Assembly (NCBI RefSeq): GCF_030499535.1
Contig: NZ_JASTLB010000001.1
Location: 1,364,001-1,428,000, forward strand
Length of the DNA: 64,000 bases
Direction: 5' to 3'
DNA from: Streptomyces sp. TG1A-8
GTDB taxonomy: Bacteria > Actinomycetota > Actinomycetes > Streptomycetales > Streptomycetaceae
The translations under genes were made by a program, and so were the position numbers. A model generated the notes under the pieces. The model ran no database searches. It worked only from the letters and a program-made list of their open reading frames with translations, and was not told the origin of the DNA. This document shows positions 1 through 9,591 of this stretch, one piece after another (within the stretch, counting starts at the first letter, position 1; the number at the start of each line of letters is the position of its first letter).

Positions 1-30
1 CGCACCGGCGCCCCGCCCGCTCCGGCCGCG

Positions 31-750
31 CTACCCGGCCGCGAGGACGAACCAGCGGGCCGGGAGGTCGATGCGGGTGCCGTCCGTGAGGTGCTCGGTC
101 TGTGGCAGGGTGGTGTCGCCGCTGGCCAGGGTCTTCAGGCCGGCCCCGGCCAGCAGCTTCGGTATCTCCTCGTCGTCGGCGTCGGCGGGCTTGAGACCGT
201 GCTCGAACACACGGCGCAGCTTGGGCCCCGGGCCGTTCGGGCCGGAGGCGGCGCGCCGCAGCACCTCGCGGGAGCCGGAGGTGAGTTCCACGACGAACGC
301 GCGTCCCCCGGTGCCCGTGATCGCGGCGATCGCGGCGGCCACCGCGGGGCGTGCGGCCGGTTCGCTCTGGTGGATGACGGCGCGCATGTACACGTTGCTG
401 TCGCCGAGCCGGGTGTGCAGCGCGCGTACCGCGCCGGTGTCGGTGAGGTCGAGCTGCTGGAACTCGACGGGGTCACCGGCCGCGGCGCGGCGGGCGTGCT
501 CTATGGCGGCCTGTGAGAGGTCGACGCCGACGGCGCGCGCGAACCGGGTGGCGAGGTAGCGGGTCTGGGTGCCGTTGCCGCAGCCGAGGTCGACGATGGT
601 GCGCGCGGTGTCCACGTACGGCAGGAACAGTTCACTGTGCGGTGCGGCGGTCAGCGAGGGATCGGCGTCCCAGATCGCCTCGCCCCGGGTGTCGGGGGTC
701 TCCCGCCAGTAACTCTCCCACGCGCTGCGGTAGGTGTCCGAGACGTTCAT
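31..750 (-). CDS. Class I SAM-dependent methyltransferase
   Basis: A protein of 239 residues with a Rossmann-type SAM-binding motif I (VDLGCGNGTQT, about residues 53-63) followed by an acidic strand end (GVDLS) that would hold the SAM ribose. Motif and length fit the broad methyltransferase_25/11 families; the methyl acceptor cannot be read from sequence. The ATG at 750 was chosen over a further in-frame ATG upstream because GGGGAGAT lies just before it and because the protein then starts directly at the family-like N-terminus. It is transcribed leftward and is followed by the window edge. The gene to its right reads the same way but is about 140 bases off, so co-transcription is uncertain. 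Confidence 0.85.
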   Translation of the reverse strand: MNVSDTYRSAWESYWRETPDTRGEAIWDADPSLTAAPHSELFLPYVDTARTIVDLGCGNGTQTRYLATRFARAVGVDLSQAAIEHARRAAAGDPVEFQQLDLTDTGAVRALHTRLGDSNVYMRAVIHQSEPAARPAVAAAIAAITGTGGRAFVVELTSGSREVLRRAASGPNGPGPKLRRVFEHGLKPADADDEEIPKLLAGAGLKTLASGDTTLPQTEHLTDGTRIDLPARWFVLAAG

Positions 751-889
751 GCGATCTCCCCACGGGTCGGTTGCGTGATCGGGATATCGCGACCGCCGGG
801 AGTTCGGCAAGGGGCGGGCGCCCGCCCTCACCGGTGCGCGGCCGTCCGGCCGGGCGGGGGCGCACCTGGGACCGCGGGCGTCCGCGGGG

Positions 890-3372
890 TCAGCGGACGG
901 CGCGGGCCGGGGAGAGGGACTGCTCGAACCACACGGTCTTGTGGTGCCCGGTGGTGGTGGCGCCCCACTCGCGGGCCAGGCGGGTGACCACGCGCAGGCC
1001 GCGGCCCGCCTCGTCGTACGGGCCGGTGCCGAGCAGGGCGGGCAGGGCGGGCTCGTCGTCCGTGACCTCGAACAGCAGGGCGTCGGCGCGGATCAGGCGC
1101 AGGCCGATGTGGTGCCCGCCGCCGTGCCGGACGGCGTTGGTGACGACCTCGCTGACGAGGAGCCGCGCGTTCTCCACCGCCTCGGGCAGGCCCCACCGCT
1201 CCAGCTGCTCGCGGACGGACCGGCGGGCCCGGGCCACCTCGCGCGGGTCGGCGTCGAACCGCCACTCGGCGACGTGATCGCCGGGGATGCCGTTGAGCCG
1301 GGCCATGAGCAGGGCGACGTCGTCCTTGCGGCCGCCGCGGGTGTTGAGGGCGCGGATGATGGTGTCGCAGGCGTCGTCCATCGAGGCGGCCGGGTGCGCG
1401 GCGGACTCGCAGAGCGCGGCGAGGCCCTCGCCGATGTCGGAGCCGCGCACCTCCACCAGACCGTCGGTGCACAGCACGAGCCGGTCGCCGGGCGAGACGG
1501 GGATGACGGTGGACTCGAACGGGACGCCGCCGACGCCGACGGGTGCGCCGGTCGGCAGGTCGACCAGTTCGCTGCGGCCGTCCTCGGCCCGGACCAGGAC
1601 GGGCGGGATGTGCCCGGCGTGGCGAGGCGGAGTTCGCCGCGGATCGGGTCGTAGACGGCGTACAGGCAGGTGGCGAGGTAGTTCTCGCCCAGCCGCCGGG
1701 CCAGGTCGTCCAGGTTGCGCAGGAGCTGGGCGGGCGGGGTCTCCATGGCGGCCATGGTCTGCACGGCGGTGCGCAACTGGCCCATCATGGCGGCCGAGTT
1801 CAGGCCGTGGCCCATGACGTCGCCGACGACGAGGGCGGTGCGGGAACCGGGCAGCTTGATGGTGTCGAACCAGTCGCCGCCGATCCGGCCGAGCCGGGTG
1901 CCGGGCAGGTAGCGGGTCGCCACGTCGCACCCGGCCATGCGCGGGACGACCTGCGGGAGCATGCTGTCCTGGAGGGTGTCGGCGACGTTCTCCTGGTAGG
2001 TGTACATGCGGGCGTTGTCGAGCACGAGGCCCGCGCGGGCGGCGAGTTCGGCGCCGGTGGTGCGGTCCATGTCGTCGAACTGCGGCCGGTCGGGGCGGCG
2101 CATGAGCACCATGAAGCCGAGGACGACGTTGCGGGCCTTGAGCGGCACGATCAGCAGGGACCGGCCGTTGATGAGGGGCCGCAGGTCGCGCTTCTCGAAC
2201 TCGCCGGAGATGTCGTTGCCCATCTCCTCGGTGACCCTCGGGATGAGGACCGGCTCGCCCGTGACCATGCACCGGTAGAACGGGGTGTGCTCGGGGAAGG
2301 CGAAGGCCTCGCCGACGGGCACGGTGTCGTCCCAGCGGCCGGGTTCGTCGTTGTGCTCGACCCAGACGCGGTGCATGACGGTGCTGGCGTCCGGCGGACC
2401 GTCGGGGAACCCCTCGCCGGCCAGGACGGCGGCGCGCAGGTGGGTGCCGGCGAAGTCCGCGAAGCGGGGCACGGCGGCGCTGGTGACCTCGCGGATGGTC
2501 TCGCCGAGGTCGAGGGAGGTGCCGATGCCGGAGCTGACCTCGTTGAGGAACTCCAGCCGCTCGCGCGCGGCGGCGTACTCCAGGTCCTGTTCGGCACCCG
2601 CGGGCACCACGGCCGCCGTCCGCTGCCGGGGCAGGAAGGACTCGGGCAGCGGGCGTCCGGCGCGGCGCGGCACGCCCCAGTACGGGGTGACGGGCACCTG
2701 GGCGAACTGGCTGAACTCCAGCACCGGATAGCCCAGTTCCAGGATCTGGGAGACGATGCGGCCGCTGAGTCCGGGGCCCATGTTGGGCAGGATCTCGGGC
2801 AGCCGCCGTTCGAGTTCCTCGGAGGCGGGCAGTTCGGTGTGGCGGGCGAAGCCGGGCGAGATGCGCTCGGCGGTCTCGTCGTCACAGCCGCGCTCCTGCC
2901 GGAGGCTGGTGGCGTCGGCGGCGAGCACGAGCATCCGGGAGGGGCCGGGCCCGACCAGCGGGTAGGCCCACCACAGCACGTCCAGGCGCGGGGCGCCGGC
3001 CTCCGGCGCGGGCCGGGCGTTCCCGGGGACGGTCACGCGGGCGCGGCCCGCGGTCGGGTAGGCGGTCCGGCCGCCCAGGGATGCCTCCAGGTCGGGGCCG
3101 AGCCCGTCGTGGGCGTCATAGGCGGCGTAGGCGTCCGGCGCGACCTCGCCGGCGAGGTCGTCGGGGAGTGCGCCGGAGACCGGGAGCAGGTCCACGGCGG
3201 GGTGCCCGACGGCCTCCTCCTTGCCGATGCCGAACAAGCGGCGTGCGCCGCTGCTCCAGTGGGACACCAGGCCGTCGCGGTCGACGACCACCACGGCCAG
3301 CGGAATCCGGCCCGCCGCGGCGTCGCAGGCGCCGCGGCCGGGAGGTGCGTCCCGCTCGCTGCCACGGTCCAT
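890..3372 (-). pseudogene. PAS-GAF-SpoIIE-HATPase protein phosphatase, single frameshift
   Basis: Sensor phosphatase of the RsbU/SpoIIE class, which dephosphorylates anti-sigma-factor antagonists. Order of domains in the restored protein (about 827 residues): PAS (about 10-120), GAF (about 265-415), SpoIIE PP2C (about 425-640, with GGDWFD, VGDVMGHG, LCTDG and KDDVA motifs all intact) and an RsbW-like HATPase (about 690-815, SEVVTNAVRHGG). The frame breaks near position 1617. Upstream codons read ..RLATPG and downstream codons read HIPPVLVRAEDG in another frame. Restoring one missing C in the CCGG run gives the expected TAGHIPPVLV. All motifs on both sides are otherwise conserved, so a base-calling error is as likely as a true mutation. 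The start is the ATG at 3372 behind GGGGAGAGAGGG. Confidence 0.85.
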
Positions 3373-3485
3373 GGCCCAGGCCCTCTCTCCCCACGGCTGT
3401 TCGCAAACGATCTGTGCCGCCGTCACTACGGTACGGCGGCGGCCGGTCGCGATGTGTGGCAATCCTGGAAATGGCTCCACCGGAT

Positions 3486-3517
3486 CGCACCGGCGCGCAA
3501 CCCAGCGCGCCGGTGCG
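3486..3517 (-). terminator. Rho-independent-like hairpin after the MFS gene
   Basis: A perfect 13-bp GC stem (3486-3498 pairs with 3505-3517) closes a 6-base loop, only 7 bases past the stop of the leftward MFS gene. There is no U-tract, which is usual for streptomycete terminators. Confidence 0.6.
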
Positions 3518-3524
3518 CCCCCGG

Positions 3525-5933
3525 TCAGTCCTCGTGGCCGAGCTGCAGGTCGCGCTCGGTGCGTCCGCCGCCCGCGACCTGCAGAACGGTGGCGACCGGC
3601 GGGTAGCCCGCGGCGATGACGGTGTACTCGCCGGAGGAGAGGTCCACGAAGCGGAACGCCCCGTCCGCTGCGGTGGTGAGGGTGTCCACGACGTTGCCGG
3701 CGGCGTCGAGCAGGGTGACGCGGGCGTCCTCCACGGGACGGCCCCCGCTCGCCCGGACGGTGCCCTTCAGCACGGCGCCGCCGGCCAGTTCGACGTCCTG
3801 CCGGGTCTCGCGGGAGGCCTGGACGGTGACGGGGAGCGCGGCGGGGCGGAAGGCGGGGGCGCTGGCGGCGAGGGTGTACTCGCCGGCGACCAGTTCGGTG
3901 ATGACGTAGCCGCCCTCGCGCCCGCTGCGGGTGGAGGCGACGACCTCGCCGTGCACGTTGGTGAGGGTGACGGCGGCGTCCCGGACGGGGGTGCCGTCGG
4001 CGGTCAGCACGCTGCCCGCGAGGCGTCCGGCGCCGCCGAGGACGACGTCGAGTTCGACGGGGCGCTCGCCGACGGTGACGGAGACGGCCTGCGGCTGGTG
4101 GCCGGCGGCGGCGGCGATGAGGACGTAGGAGCCGGAGCCGGGGGTCGCGAGCGCGTAGCGCCCGTCGTCGCCGCTGGCGCCGCGTCCGATCTGCTGTCCG
4201 GCGACGTCGATGAGGGTGAGCGCCGCGCGGGGCACCACGGTGCCGTCGGGGTGCTGGACCGTGCCGCACACGGCGATGCCGGCGGCGTGTGCCGTGCGCG
4301 CCCGCGGGATGGCGGCGCTCGGCGGCGCGCTCTCCCGTCCGGCAGCGGGGGCGTTGTGGGGCGCTGCGCTGTTCAACAGGGGGGTCTCCTTGAGGAAGAG
4401 GGCGATGAGCAGGCCGAGGACGAGGACCGGGACGAGGTAGAGGAAGATGCGGGGCATGGCGTCGGCGTAGGCGCGGATGTAGGCGTCGCGCAGGGCCGGT
4501 GGCAGCGCGTGCACGACCTGTGGGGTGAGCGACTCGGGGTCGGGCAGCCGGACGCCCGTGTGCGGCGGGACCCGCGCGCGCAGGGCGTCGTTGAGGCGGC
4601 CGGCGAAGAGGGTGCCGAAGACGGCGGCGCCGACGCTGCCGCCGATCTGCCGGAAGTAGTTGTTGGCGCTGGTGGCGGTGCCGAGGTCGGCGGGGCGCAC
4701 GGAGTTCTGCACGGCGAGGATCAGGACGGGCATGACCAGGCCGATGCCGGCGCCGAGGACGGCCATCCAGACGCTGTAGTGCAGCCGGGGCGTGTCGGTC
4801 CGCAGCCGGGACAGCAGCCACATGCCGGTGGCGGCGAGGGCGCCGCCGAGCACGGGGTAGGCCTTGTAGCGGCCGGTGCGGCTGATGAGCTGGCCGCTGG
4901 CGATCGAGGCGACGACGATGCCGGCCATCATGGGCAGCATCAGCAGCCCGGACTCGGTGGCGCTGGCCCCGTCGACCATCTGCAGGAAGGTCGGCAGGTA
5001 GCTGGCGGCGCCGAACAGGGCGACGCCGATCACCAGGCCGACCAGGCCGGAGACGGTGAAGACGGAGTCGCGGAACAGCCGCAGCGGGATGACGGGTTCG
5101 GCGGCGAAGCGCTCGGCGACCAGGAAGAGCGCGGTGGCGGTGACGGTTCCCGCGCCGAGGCCGAGGATCTGCCGCGAGTCCCAGGCGTACTCGGTGCCGC
5201 CCCAGCTGGTCAGCAGCACCAGGCAGGTGGAGGCGGCGGCGAGCAGCACCGCCCCGGGGACGTCGAGGCGGGCGCGGGACGCGGGCCTGGGCAGTTTCAG
5301 CACCGCGGTGACGACGGCGAGGGTGACCAGGCCGAAGGGGACGTTGATGTAGAAGCACCAGCGCCAGGAGAGGTGGTCGGTGAAGTAGCCGCCGAGGAGG
5401 GGGCCGGCGACGGAGGCCAGGCCGAAGGCGGCACCGATCAGACCCATGTAACGGCCGCGCCGCCGGGGAGGCACGATGTCGGCGATGATCGCCTGGACGC
5501 CGATGACGAGGCCGCCGGCGCCGGCGCCCTGGACCGCGCGGAAGGCGATCAGCTGGTCCATGCTCTGCGCGCGTCCGGCCAGTCCGGAGCCGGCGACGAA
5601 GACCACGATGGCGAACTGGAAGACGCCCTTGCGGCCGAAGAGGTCGCCGAGCTTGCCGTACAGCGGCAGGCCGACGGTGGAGGTGAGCAGGTAGGCGGTG
5701 ATCGCCCAGGACATCTTGTCCAGGCCGTGCAGTTCGCCGACGATCTTCGGCAGCGCGGTGGCGACGATCATCTGCTCCAGCGCGGCCAGGAGCAGGGCGA
5801 GCATGAGTCCGACGAAGACCAGCCGGACGCGGCGCGCGTCCGGCTCGGCCGGGCCGGCCGAGCCGGCCGGTGGCGCGGGCTTCCCGGGTGGTGCCGTGAC
5901 CGGCTCGTCCCGCACCAGAGTCGTCCCGCCCAC
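3525..5933 (-). CDS. DHA2-type MFS transporter fused to carboxypeptidase-regulatory-like repeats
   Basis: The N-terminal ~515 residues form a 14-helix EmrB/QacA-type drug:proton antiporter. Visible motifs are the helix-2/3 loop [15 protein letters not shown] and motif C-like GPLLGGYF in helix 5. The last ~260 residues carry three successive beta-sandwich repeats (each with a ..GTV/GSV..DG.PV.DA.VTL.D..G..V....T..DG.Y.. pattern) typical of carboxypeptidase regulatory-like (CarboxypepD_reg) domains. A 14-helix topology would leave these repeats in the cytoplasm, although such domains usually act outside the cell. The GTG at 5933 is preferred because GAGGGGAG sits six bases upstream; another GTG lies seven codons earlier. 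Substrate unknown; an export role for a hydrophobic drug-like compound is inferred from family only. Confidence 0.85.
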   Translation of the reverse strand: MGGTTLVRDEPVTAPPGKPAPPAGSAGPAEPDARRVRLVFVGLMLALLLAALEQMIVATALPKIVGELHGLDKMSWAITAYLLTSTVGLPLYGKLGDLFGRKGVFQFAIVVFVAGSGLAGRAQSMDQLIAFRAVQGAGAGGLVIGVQAIIADIVPPRRRGRYMGLIGAAFGLASVAGPLLGGYFTDHLSWRWCFYINVPFGLVTLAVVTAVLKLPRPASRARLDVPGAVLLAAASTCLVLLTSWGGTEYAWDSRQILGLGAGTVTATALFLVAERFAAEPVIPLRLFRDSVFTVSGLVGLVIGVALFGAASYLPTFLQMVDGASATESGLLMLPMMAGIVVASIASGQLISRTGRYKAYPVLGGALAATGMWLLSRLRTDTPRLHYSVWMAVLGAGIGLVMPVLILAVQNSVRPADLGTATSANNYFRQIGGSVGAAVFGTLFAGRLNDALRARVPPHTGVRLPDPESLTPQVVHALPPALRDAYIRAYADAMPRIFLYLVPVLVLGLLIALFLKETPLLNSAAPHNAPAAGRESAPPSAAIPRARTAHAAGIAVCGTVQHPDGTVVPRAALTLIDVAGQQIGRGASGDDGRYALATPGSGSYVLIAAAAGHQPQAVSVTVGERPVELDVVLGGAGRLAGSVLTADGTPVRDAAVTLTNVHGEVVASTRSGREGGYVITELVAGEYTLAASAPAFRPAALPVTVQASRETRQDVELAGGAVLKGTVRASGGRPVEDARVTLLDAAGNVVDTLTTAADGAFRFVDLSSGEYTVIAAGYPPVATVLQVAGGGRTERDLQLGHED

Positions 5934-6045
5934 GTGCCGCTCCCCTCGTCGCACCCGTCACACAAGTCCCGCGCAAGGCGTCAACTGTGAACAGGTACGG
6001 CGAGTTACGGCACGATCCCGGTCCGAACCGGAATCCACCCGAACC

Positions 6046-6083
6046 GGTGAAGGGGCACGACGTGCGCGCAACACCCCTTCACC
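6046..6083 (-). terminator. Hairpin downstream of the SRPBCC gene
   Basis: A 10-bp perfect inverted repeat (GGTGAAGGGG / CCCCTTCACC) with an 18-base loop lies 48 bases past the stop of the leftward SRPBCC gene. It probably ends that transcript before the MFS promoter. Confidence 0.45.
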
Positions 6084-6131
6084 AGCCGGGAGTTGGGCTG
6101 TGGAACGGGTTCCTCCCGGGGACCGTCGCGG

Positions 6132-6575
6132 CTACTCCTCGACGCGTGCGGCGAGGTTGGCGAGGACCGCGTCGTAGATCCGGCCAAGGCCCTTGGGGGC
6201 GAAGGTCTTCTCGAAGAAGCCGCCGATGCCGCCGGCGCCCTTCCAGGTGGTGGTGACCACGACGCGGGACTTCCCCTCGCCGGCCGGGGTGACGCGCCAG
6301 GTGGTGACCATGGAGGAGTTGCGGTCCTTCTCGACCAGCTCGCCCTCGGTGGGCTCGCTCACCTCCAGGAGGCAGTCGCGCACCCGCTTGCTGGTGGCCT
6401 GGAGCTTCCAGTGGACGAGGGTGCCCCCGCCGTCGCCGCCCTCGCGCACCTCGTACTCGCTGAAGTGCTCGGGCAGCAGCTCGCGCCGCGTGCCGCGGTA
6501 GTCGGCGAGGGCGTCGAACACCTTCTCCGCGTCCGCCGCGACGACCCGCTCCGTAGTGGCCTCGACCTGCGCCAT
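6132..6575 (-). CDS. SRPBCC family protein (polyketide cyclase/dehydrase-like)
   Basis: A 147-residue START/Bet v1-like protein. The N-terminal strand (TTERVVAADAEKVFDALADYRG), the central TLVHWKLQATSKRVRDCLLEV strand pair and the C-terminal long helix (FEKTFAPKGLGRIYDAVLANLAARV) are the usual SRPBCC layout. Members bind hydrophobic ligands or act as cyclases or chaperones; no specific function can be assigned. The ATG at 6575 is preceded by GGAGGAACGCA. It is divergent from the radical SAM gene, with about 130 bases between them. Confidence 0.8.
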   Translation of the reverse strand: MAQVEATTERVVAADAEKVFDALADYRGTRRELLPEHFSEYEVREGGDGGGTLVHWKLQATSKRVRDCLLEVSEPTEGELVEKDRNSSMVTTWRVTPAGEGKSRVVVTTTWKGAGGIGGFFEKTFAPKGLGRIYDAVLANLAARVEE

Positions 6576-6665
6576 TGCGTTCCTCCAGGACCTCGTTGCT
6601 CGGGCTTGGGACAAGCCAACCACCCCGGCCTCCACCCGCCCAAATCGGGGTCCGCACGATCATGG

Positions 6666-6677
6666 GAACACATGTTC
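6666..6677 (+). promoter_or_regulatory. LexA (SOS) box
   Basis: GAACACATGTTC matches the actinobacterial SOS-box core GAAC-N4-GTTC exactly and is perfectly palindromic. It lies 32 bases before the ATG of the radical SAM gene, in promoter position. From memory, Rv2578c of Mycobacterium tuberculosis is among the genes with a LexA site, which would agree. Binding here is inferred. Confidence 0.7.
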
Positions 6678-6709
6678 TATTGTGTGGGAAGTGCTACTGA
6701 GGAGGCGTC

Positions 6710-7771
6710 ATGCGCTGGGAGAACCTCACCGCCGGGTCCGGAGCGTCCGGGGAGCCCGAGGGCCACGGCCGGGCCCCCGACGCCGCGCTGTTCGGCGCGG
6801 ACGCCGTCACCACCCGCACCTTCGACACGCCGGAGTTCCGCGGGACCACCTTCCACGAGGTGCGGGCCCGTTCGGTCCTGAACCGGGTGCCGGGCGCCTC
6901 GCGCCTGCCGTTCGAGTGGACGGTGAACCCCTACCGGGGCTGCTCGCACGCGTGCGTGTACTGCTTCGCGCGCAGGACGCACAGCTACCTGGACCTCGAC
7001 ACGGGGCTCGACTTCGACACCCAGATCGTGGTCAAGGTGAACGCGCCCGAGCTGCTGCGCCGCCAGCTGGCCTCCGCACGCTGGCAGGGCGAGCACGTGG
7101 CGGTGGGCACCAACGTCGACTGCTACCAGCGCGCCGAGGACCGCTACCGGCTGATGCCGGGCATCGTCTCGGCCCTCACCGAGCGCGCGAACCCGTTCTC
7201 GATCCTCACCAAGGGCACCCTGATCCTGCGCGACCTGGACCTGCTGACCCGGGCGGCGCGGGCGACGGAGGTGGGCATCTCGGTCTCCGTCGGCTTCACG
7301 GACCCCGCGCTGTGGCGCACGGTGGAGCCCGGCGCGCCGGCGCCCGAGCACCGCCTGGACGTCGTGCGCACCCTCGTCCGGCACGGCATCGGCTGCGGGG
7401 TGCTGATGGCGCCGGTCATCCCGTTCCTGAGCGACGACCCGGCCCAGCTGCGGGCCACGGTGCGGGCGATCGCCGCGGCCGGGGCCACCTCGGTGACACC
7501 GCTGGCACTGCACCTGCGGCCGGGCGCCCGGGAGTGGTTCACGGCCTGGCTGGGCCGGCACCACCCGCACCTGGTGCGCCGCTACGAGCGGCTGTACGCG
7601 GAGGGCGCCTACGCGCCCAGGTGGTACCAGCGCCGGATCACCCGTCAGGTGCACGAGCTGGCACGGGAATACGGCATCGGGCCCACGCGCGCGGGCCCGG
7701 CCCGCCGGATCCGGCCGGTGACGCCGGATCCCCCGGCCCGGCCCGGGCCGCCCCGGCTCACCCCCGTCTGA
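6710..7771 (+). CDS. Rv2578c family radical SAM protein
   Basis: Radical SAM enzyme of 353 residues. The [4Fe-4S] motif CxxxCxxC is C78, C82, C85 (GCSHACVYCFAR), followed by a spore-photolyase-like region (DTQIVVKVNAPELLRRQL) and VGTNVDCYQRAEDRYRLMPG. The family is annotated as Rv2578c; its chemistry has not been established to my knowledge, but the similarity to photoproduct lyases and the LexA box suggest a DNA-damage role. GAGGAGGCGTC directly precedes the ATG. The gene stands alone and is followed by a strong hairpin. Confidence 0.88.
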   Translation: MRWENLTAGSGASGEPEGHGRAPDAALFGADAVTTRTFDTPEFRGTTFHEVRARSVLNRVPGASRLPFEWTVNPYRGCSHACVYCFARRTHSYLDLDTGLDFDTQIVVKVNAPELLRRQLASARWQGEHVAVGTNVDCYQRAEDRYRLMPGIVSALTERANPFSILTKGTLILRDLDLLTRAARATEVGISVSVGFTDPALWRTVEPGAPAPEHRLDVVRTLVRHGIGCGVLMAPVIPFLSDDPAQLRATVRAIAAAGATSVTPLALHLRPGAREWFTAWLGRHHPHLVRRYERLYAEGAYAPRWYQRRITRQVHELAREYGIGPTRAGPARRIRPVTPDPPARPGPPRLTPV

Positions 7772-7842
7772 GCGCGTTCGGGGGCATCCCCCGGCCCGAT
7801 CGGGTCACGTACGACCGGAACGGGTTCCGCGGGCCCCCGTTG

Positions 7843-7897
7843 CCGGGACGATGCGGCGAGAACCGCGGCCCTCGCGGTTCTCGCCGCATCGTCCCGG
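7843..7897. repeat. 25-bp perfect inverted repeat (hairpin) ahead of the peptidase start
   Basis: Bases 7843-7867 pair perfectly with 7873-7897 around the 5-base loop GCCCT. The 3' arm runs into the ribosome binding site (GGGAGGA) of the next gene, whose ATG is at 7906. It could end the radical SAM transcript (stop at 7771), or as part of the 5' leader it could hide the Shine-Dalgarno sequence. Confidence 0.8.
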
Positions 7898-7905
7898 GAG
7901 GACAG

Positions 7906-9468
7906 ATGAGAACACGCGCAGCCGTGCTGTGCGCGGCCGCCGCCGTGGTGGCGGGATCGCTCGCGGCCGTCCCCGCGCGGGCCGCCGGCCCCGCCCCCGT
8001 GCCGCGGCTCGCCTGGAAGGAGTGCGGCACCGACGACCACCCGGCGCTGCAGTGCGCGTCCCTCAAGGTGCCGCTGGACCACACCCGCCCGTCCGGGCGG
8101 CACATCACGCTCGCCCTGTCCCGCGTCCCGCACACCGCGAAGACCTCCCAGGGGCCGTTGCTGGTCAACCCCGGCGGCCCGGGCGGCAGCGGGCTGGCGC
8201 TGGCCGGGTTCGTGGCCGCCGCGCTGCCCCGGAGCGTGGCGGCCCAGTACGACGTGATCGGGTTCGACCCGCGCGGGGTCGGCAGGAGCACGCCCGCGCT
8301 GGACTGCGCGCCGGGGCACTTCCGGCCGGTGCGTCCGGACACCGTGCCGGCCACGCCCGCGCTGGAACGGGCGGACCTGGAGCGCGCGCGGGCGTTCGCC
8401 GCGGCCTGCGGGCGCGCGTACGCGGACGTCCTGCCGCACGTCGACACGGTGGACGCGGCCCGGGACATGGACGCGATCCGGCAGGCCCTCGGCGCCCGGC
8501 GGATCAACTACCTCGGCTACTCCTACGGCACCTACCTCGGCGCGGTGTACGCGAAGCTGTTCCCCGAGCGGGTGCGCCGCCTGGTGCTGGACTCGGTCGT
8601 GAACCCGGAGGGCGTCTGGTACGACGACAACCTCGGCCAGGACCTGGCCTTCGGCGACCGGCACCGCGCGCTGATGGCGTGGATCGCGTCCCACGACTCC
8701 GCGTACGGGCTCGGCCGGGACCCCCAGCGGGTCGAGGCGCAGTGGTACGCGATGCGGGCGGCCCTGGCGAAGCGGCCGGCCGCGGGCAGGGTGGGCGCCG
8801 CCGAGCTGGAGGACACCTTCATGCCCGGCGGCTACTACAACGGCTACTGGCCCCACCTCGCCGAGGCGTTCGCGGCCTACGTCCGCGACCGGGACCCCGG
8901 GCCGCTGGTGAAGGCGTACGAGCGCTTCGGGGCCGTGGACGCCTCGGGCGACAACGGCTACAGCGTCTACACGGCGGTGCAGTGCCGCGACGCCGCCTGG
9001 CCGCGCGCCTGGTCGCGCTGGCGGCGGGACACCTGGGTGGTGCACGCGAAGGCGCCCTTCGCGTCCTGGAACAACGCCTGGTACAACGCGCCGTGCGCCT
9101 TCTGGCCCACCGGCGCCCTGCCACCGGTGGACATCGCCAACGACGCACTGCCGCCGGCGCTGCTCTTCCAGGCGACCGAGGACGCGGCGACCCCGTACGC
9201 CGGCGGCGTGACGGTCCACCGCCTGCTGGCCGGCTCCGGCCTGGTGGTCGAGGAGGGCGGGGGCAACCACGGCGTCACCCTGAGCGGCAACGCCTGCCTG
9301 GACCGGTACCTGACGGCCTACCTCACCACCGGCGAGGTGCCGCGCGGACACGGCACGGCCGACGCGGTGTGCCCGAAGTCCCCCGACCCCGGGCCGCTGA
9401 CCGCCAAGTCCGCCGGGACGTCGCGGTCCGGCGCCGCCCTCCACGACCTGCTGGGCTTCCGCGGCTGA
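7906..9468 (+). CDS. Secreted tripeptidyl aminopeptidase (alpha/beta hydrolase, TAP family)
   Basis: A 520-residue secreted serine peptidase of family S33, like S. lividans Tap, which removes N-terminal tripeptides. Residues 1-27 are a Sec signal (basic MRTR, hydrophobic Ala-rich core, cleavage near ARA-AG). The oxyanion region LLVNPGGPGGSG, the nucleophile elbow GYSYGTY (Ser), ATEDAATPY (Asp side) and GNHGV (His) are all present, followed by the TAP-like C-terminal domain with paired cysteines (NACLDRYL). The ATG at 7906 follows GGGAGGACAG. Expression may depend on the hairpin immediately upstream. Confidence 0.9.
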   Translation: MRTRAAVLCAAAAVVAGSLAAVPARAAGPAPVPRLAWKECGTDDHPALQCASLKVPLDHTRPSGRHITLALSRVPHTAKTSQGPLLVNPGGPGGSGLALAGFVAAALPRSVAAQYDVIGFDPRGVGRSTPALDCAPGHFRPVRPDTVPATPALERADLERARAFAAACGRAYADVLPHVDTVDAARDMDAIRQALGARRINYLGYSYGTYLGAVYAKLFPERVRRLVLDSVVNPEGVWYDDNLGQDLAFGDRHRALMAWIASHDSAYGLGRDPQRVEAQWYAMRAALAKRPAAGRVGAAELEDTFMPGGYYNGYWPHLAEAFAAYVRDRDPGPLVKAYERFGAVDASGDNGYSVYTAVQCRDAAWPRAWSRWRRDTWVVHAKAPFASWNNAWYNAPCAFWPTGALPPVDIANDALPPALLFQATEDAATPYAGGVTVHRLLAGSGLVVEEGGGNHGVTLSGNACLDRYLTAYLTTGEVPRGHGTADAVCPKSPDPGPLTAKSAGTSRSGAALHDLLGFRG

Positions 9469-9479
9469 CCCGGCGCCCC

Positions 9480-9577
9480 GGCCGGCAAACGGGGGGCGGC
9501 CCCGGCCCCCGGCCGGCAATCGGGGGGCGGCCCCGGCCCCCGGCCGGCAAACGGGGGGCGGCCCCGGCCCCCGGCCG
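9480..9577. repeat. 31-bp tandem repeat, three copies
   Basis: Units at 9480-9510, 9511-9541 and 9542-9572 are identical except for one A-to-T change in unit 2, followed by a 5-base partial copy. Each unit has a GGGGGGCGG run followed by CCCCGGCCCCC and could fold on itself. It lies between the peptidase stop and the -10 of the acetyltransferase. Confidence 0.9.
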
Positions 9578-9579
9578 CC

Positions 9580-9585
9580 TACAGT
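9580..9585 (+). promoter_or_regulatory. -10 element TACAGT of a probable leaderless promoter
   Basis: TACAGT (TANNNT) ends six bases before the ATG at 9592, placing the transcription start at or next to the start codon. No Shine-Dalgarno sequence is present. Confidence 0.55.
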
Positions 9586-9591
9586 GCCGTC

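Noticed and set aside
1093..5976. A 1627-codon open frame on the minus strand spanning the phosphatase and MFS genes
   Set aside because: It only joins the true phosphatase frame to the Arg/Pro-rich off-frame reading of the MFS gene; no start or family supports a single protein.
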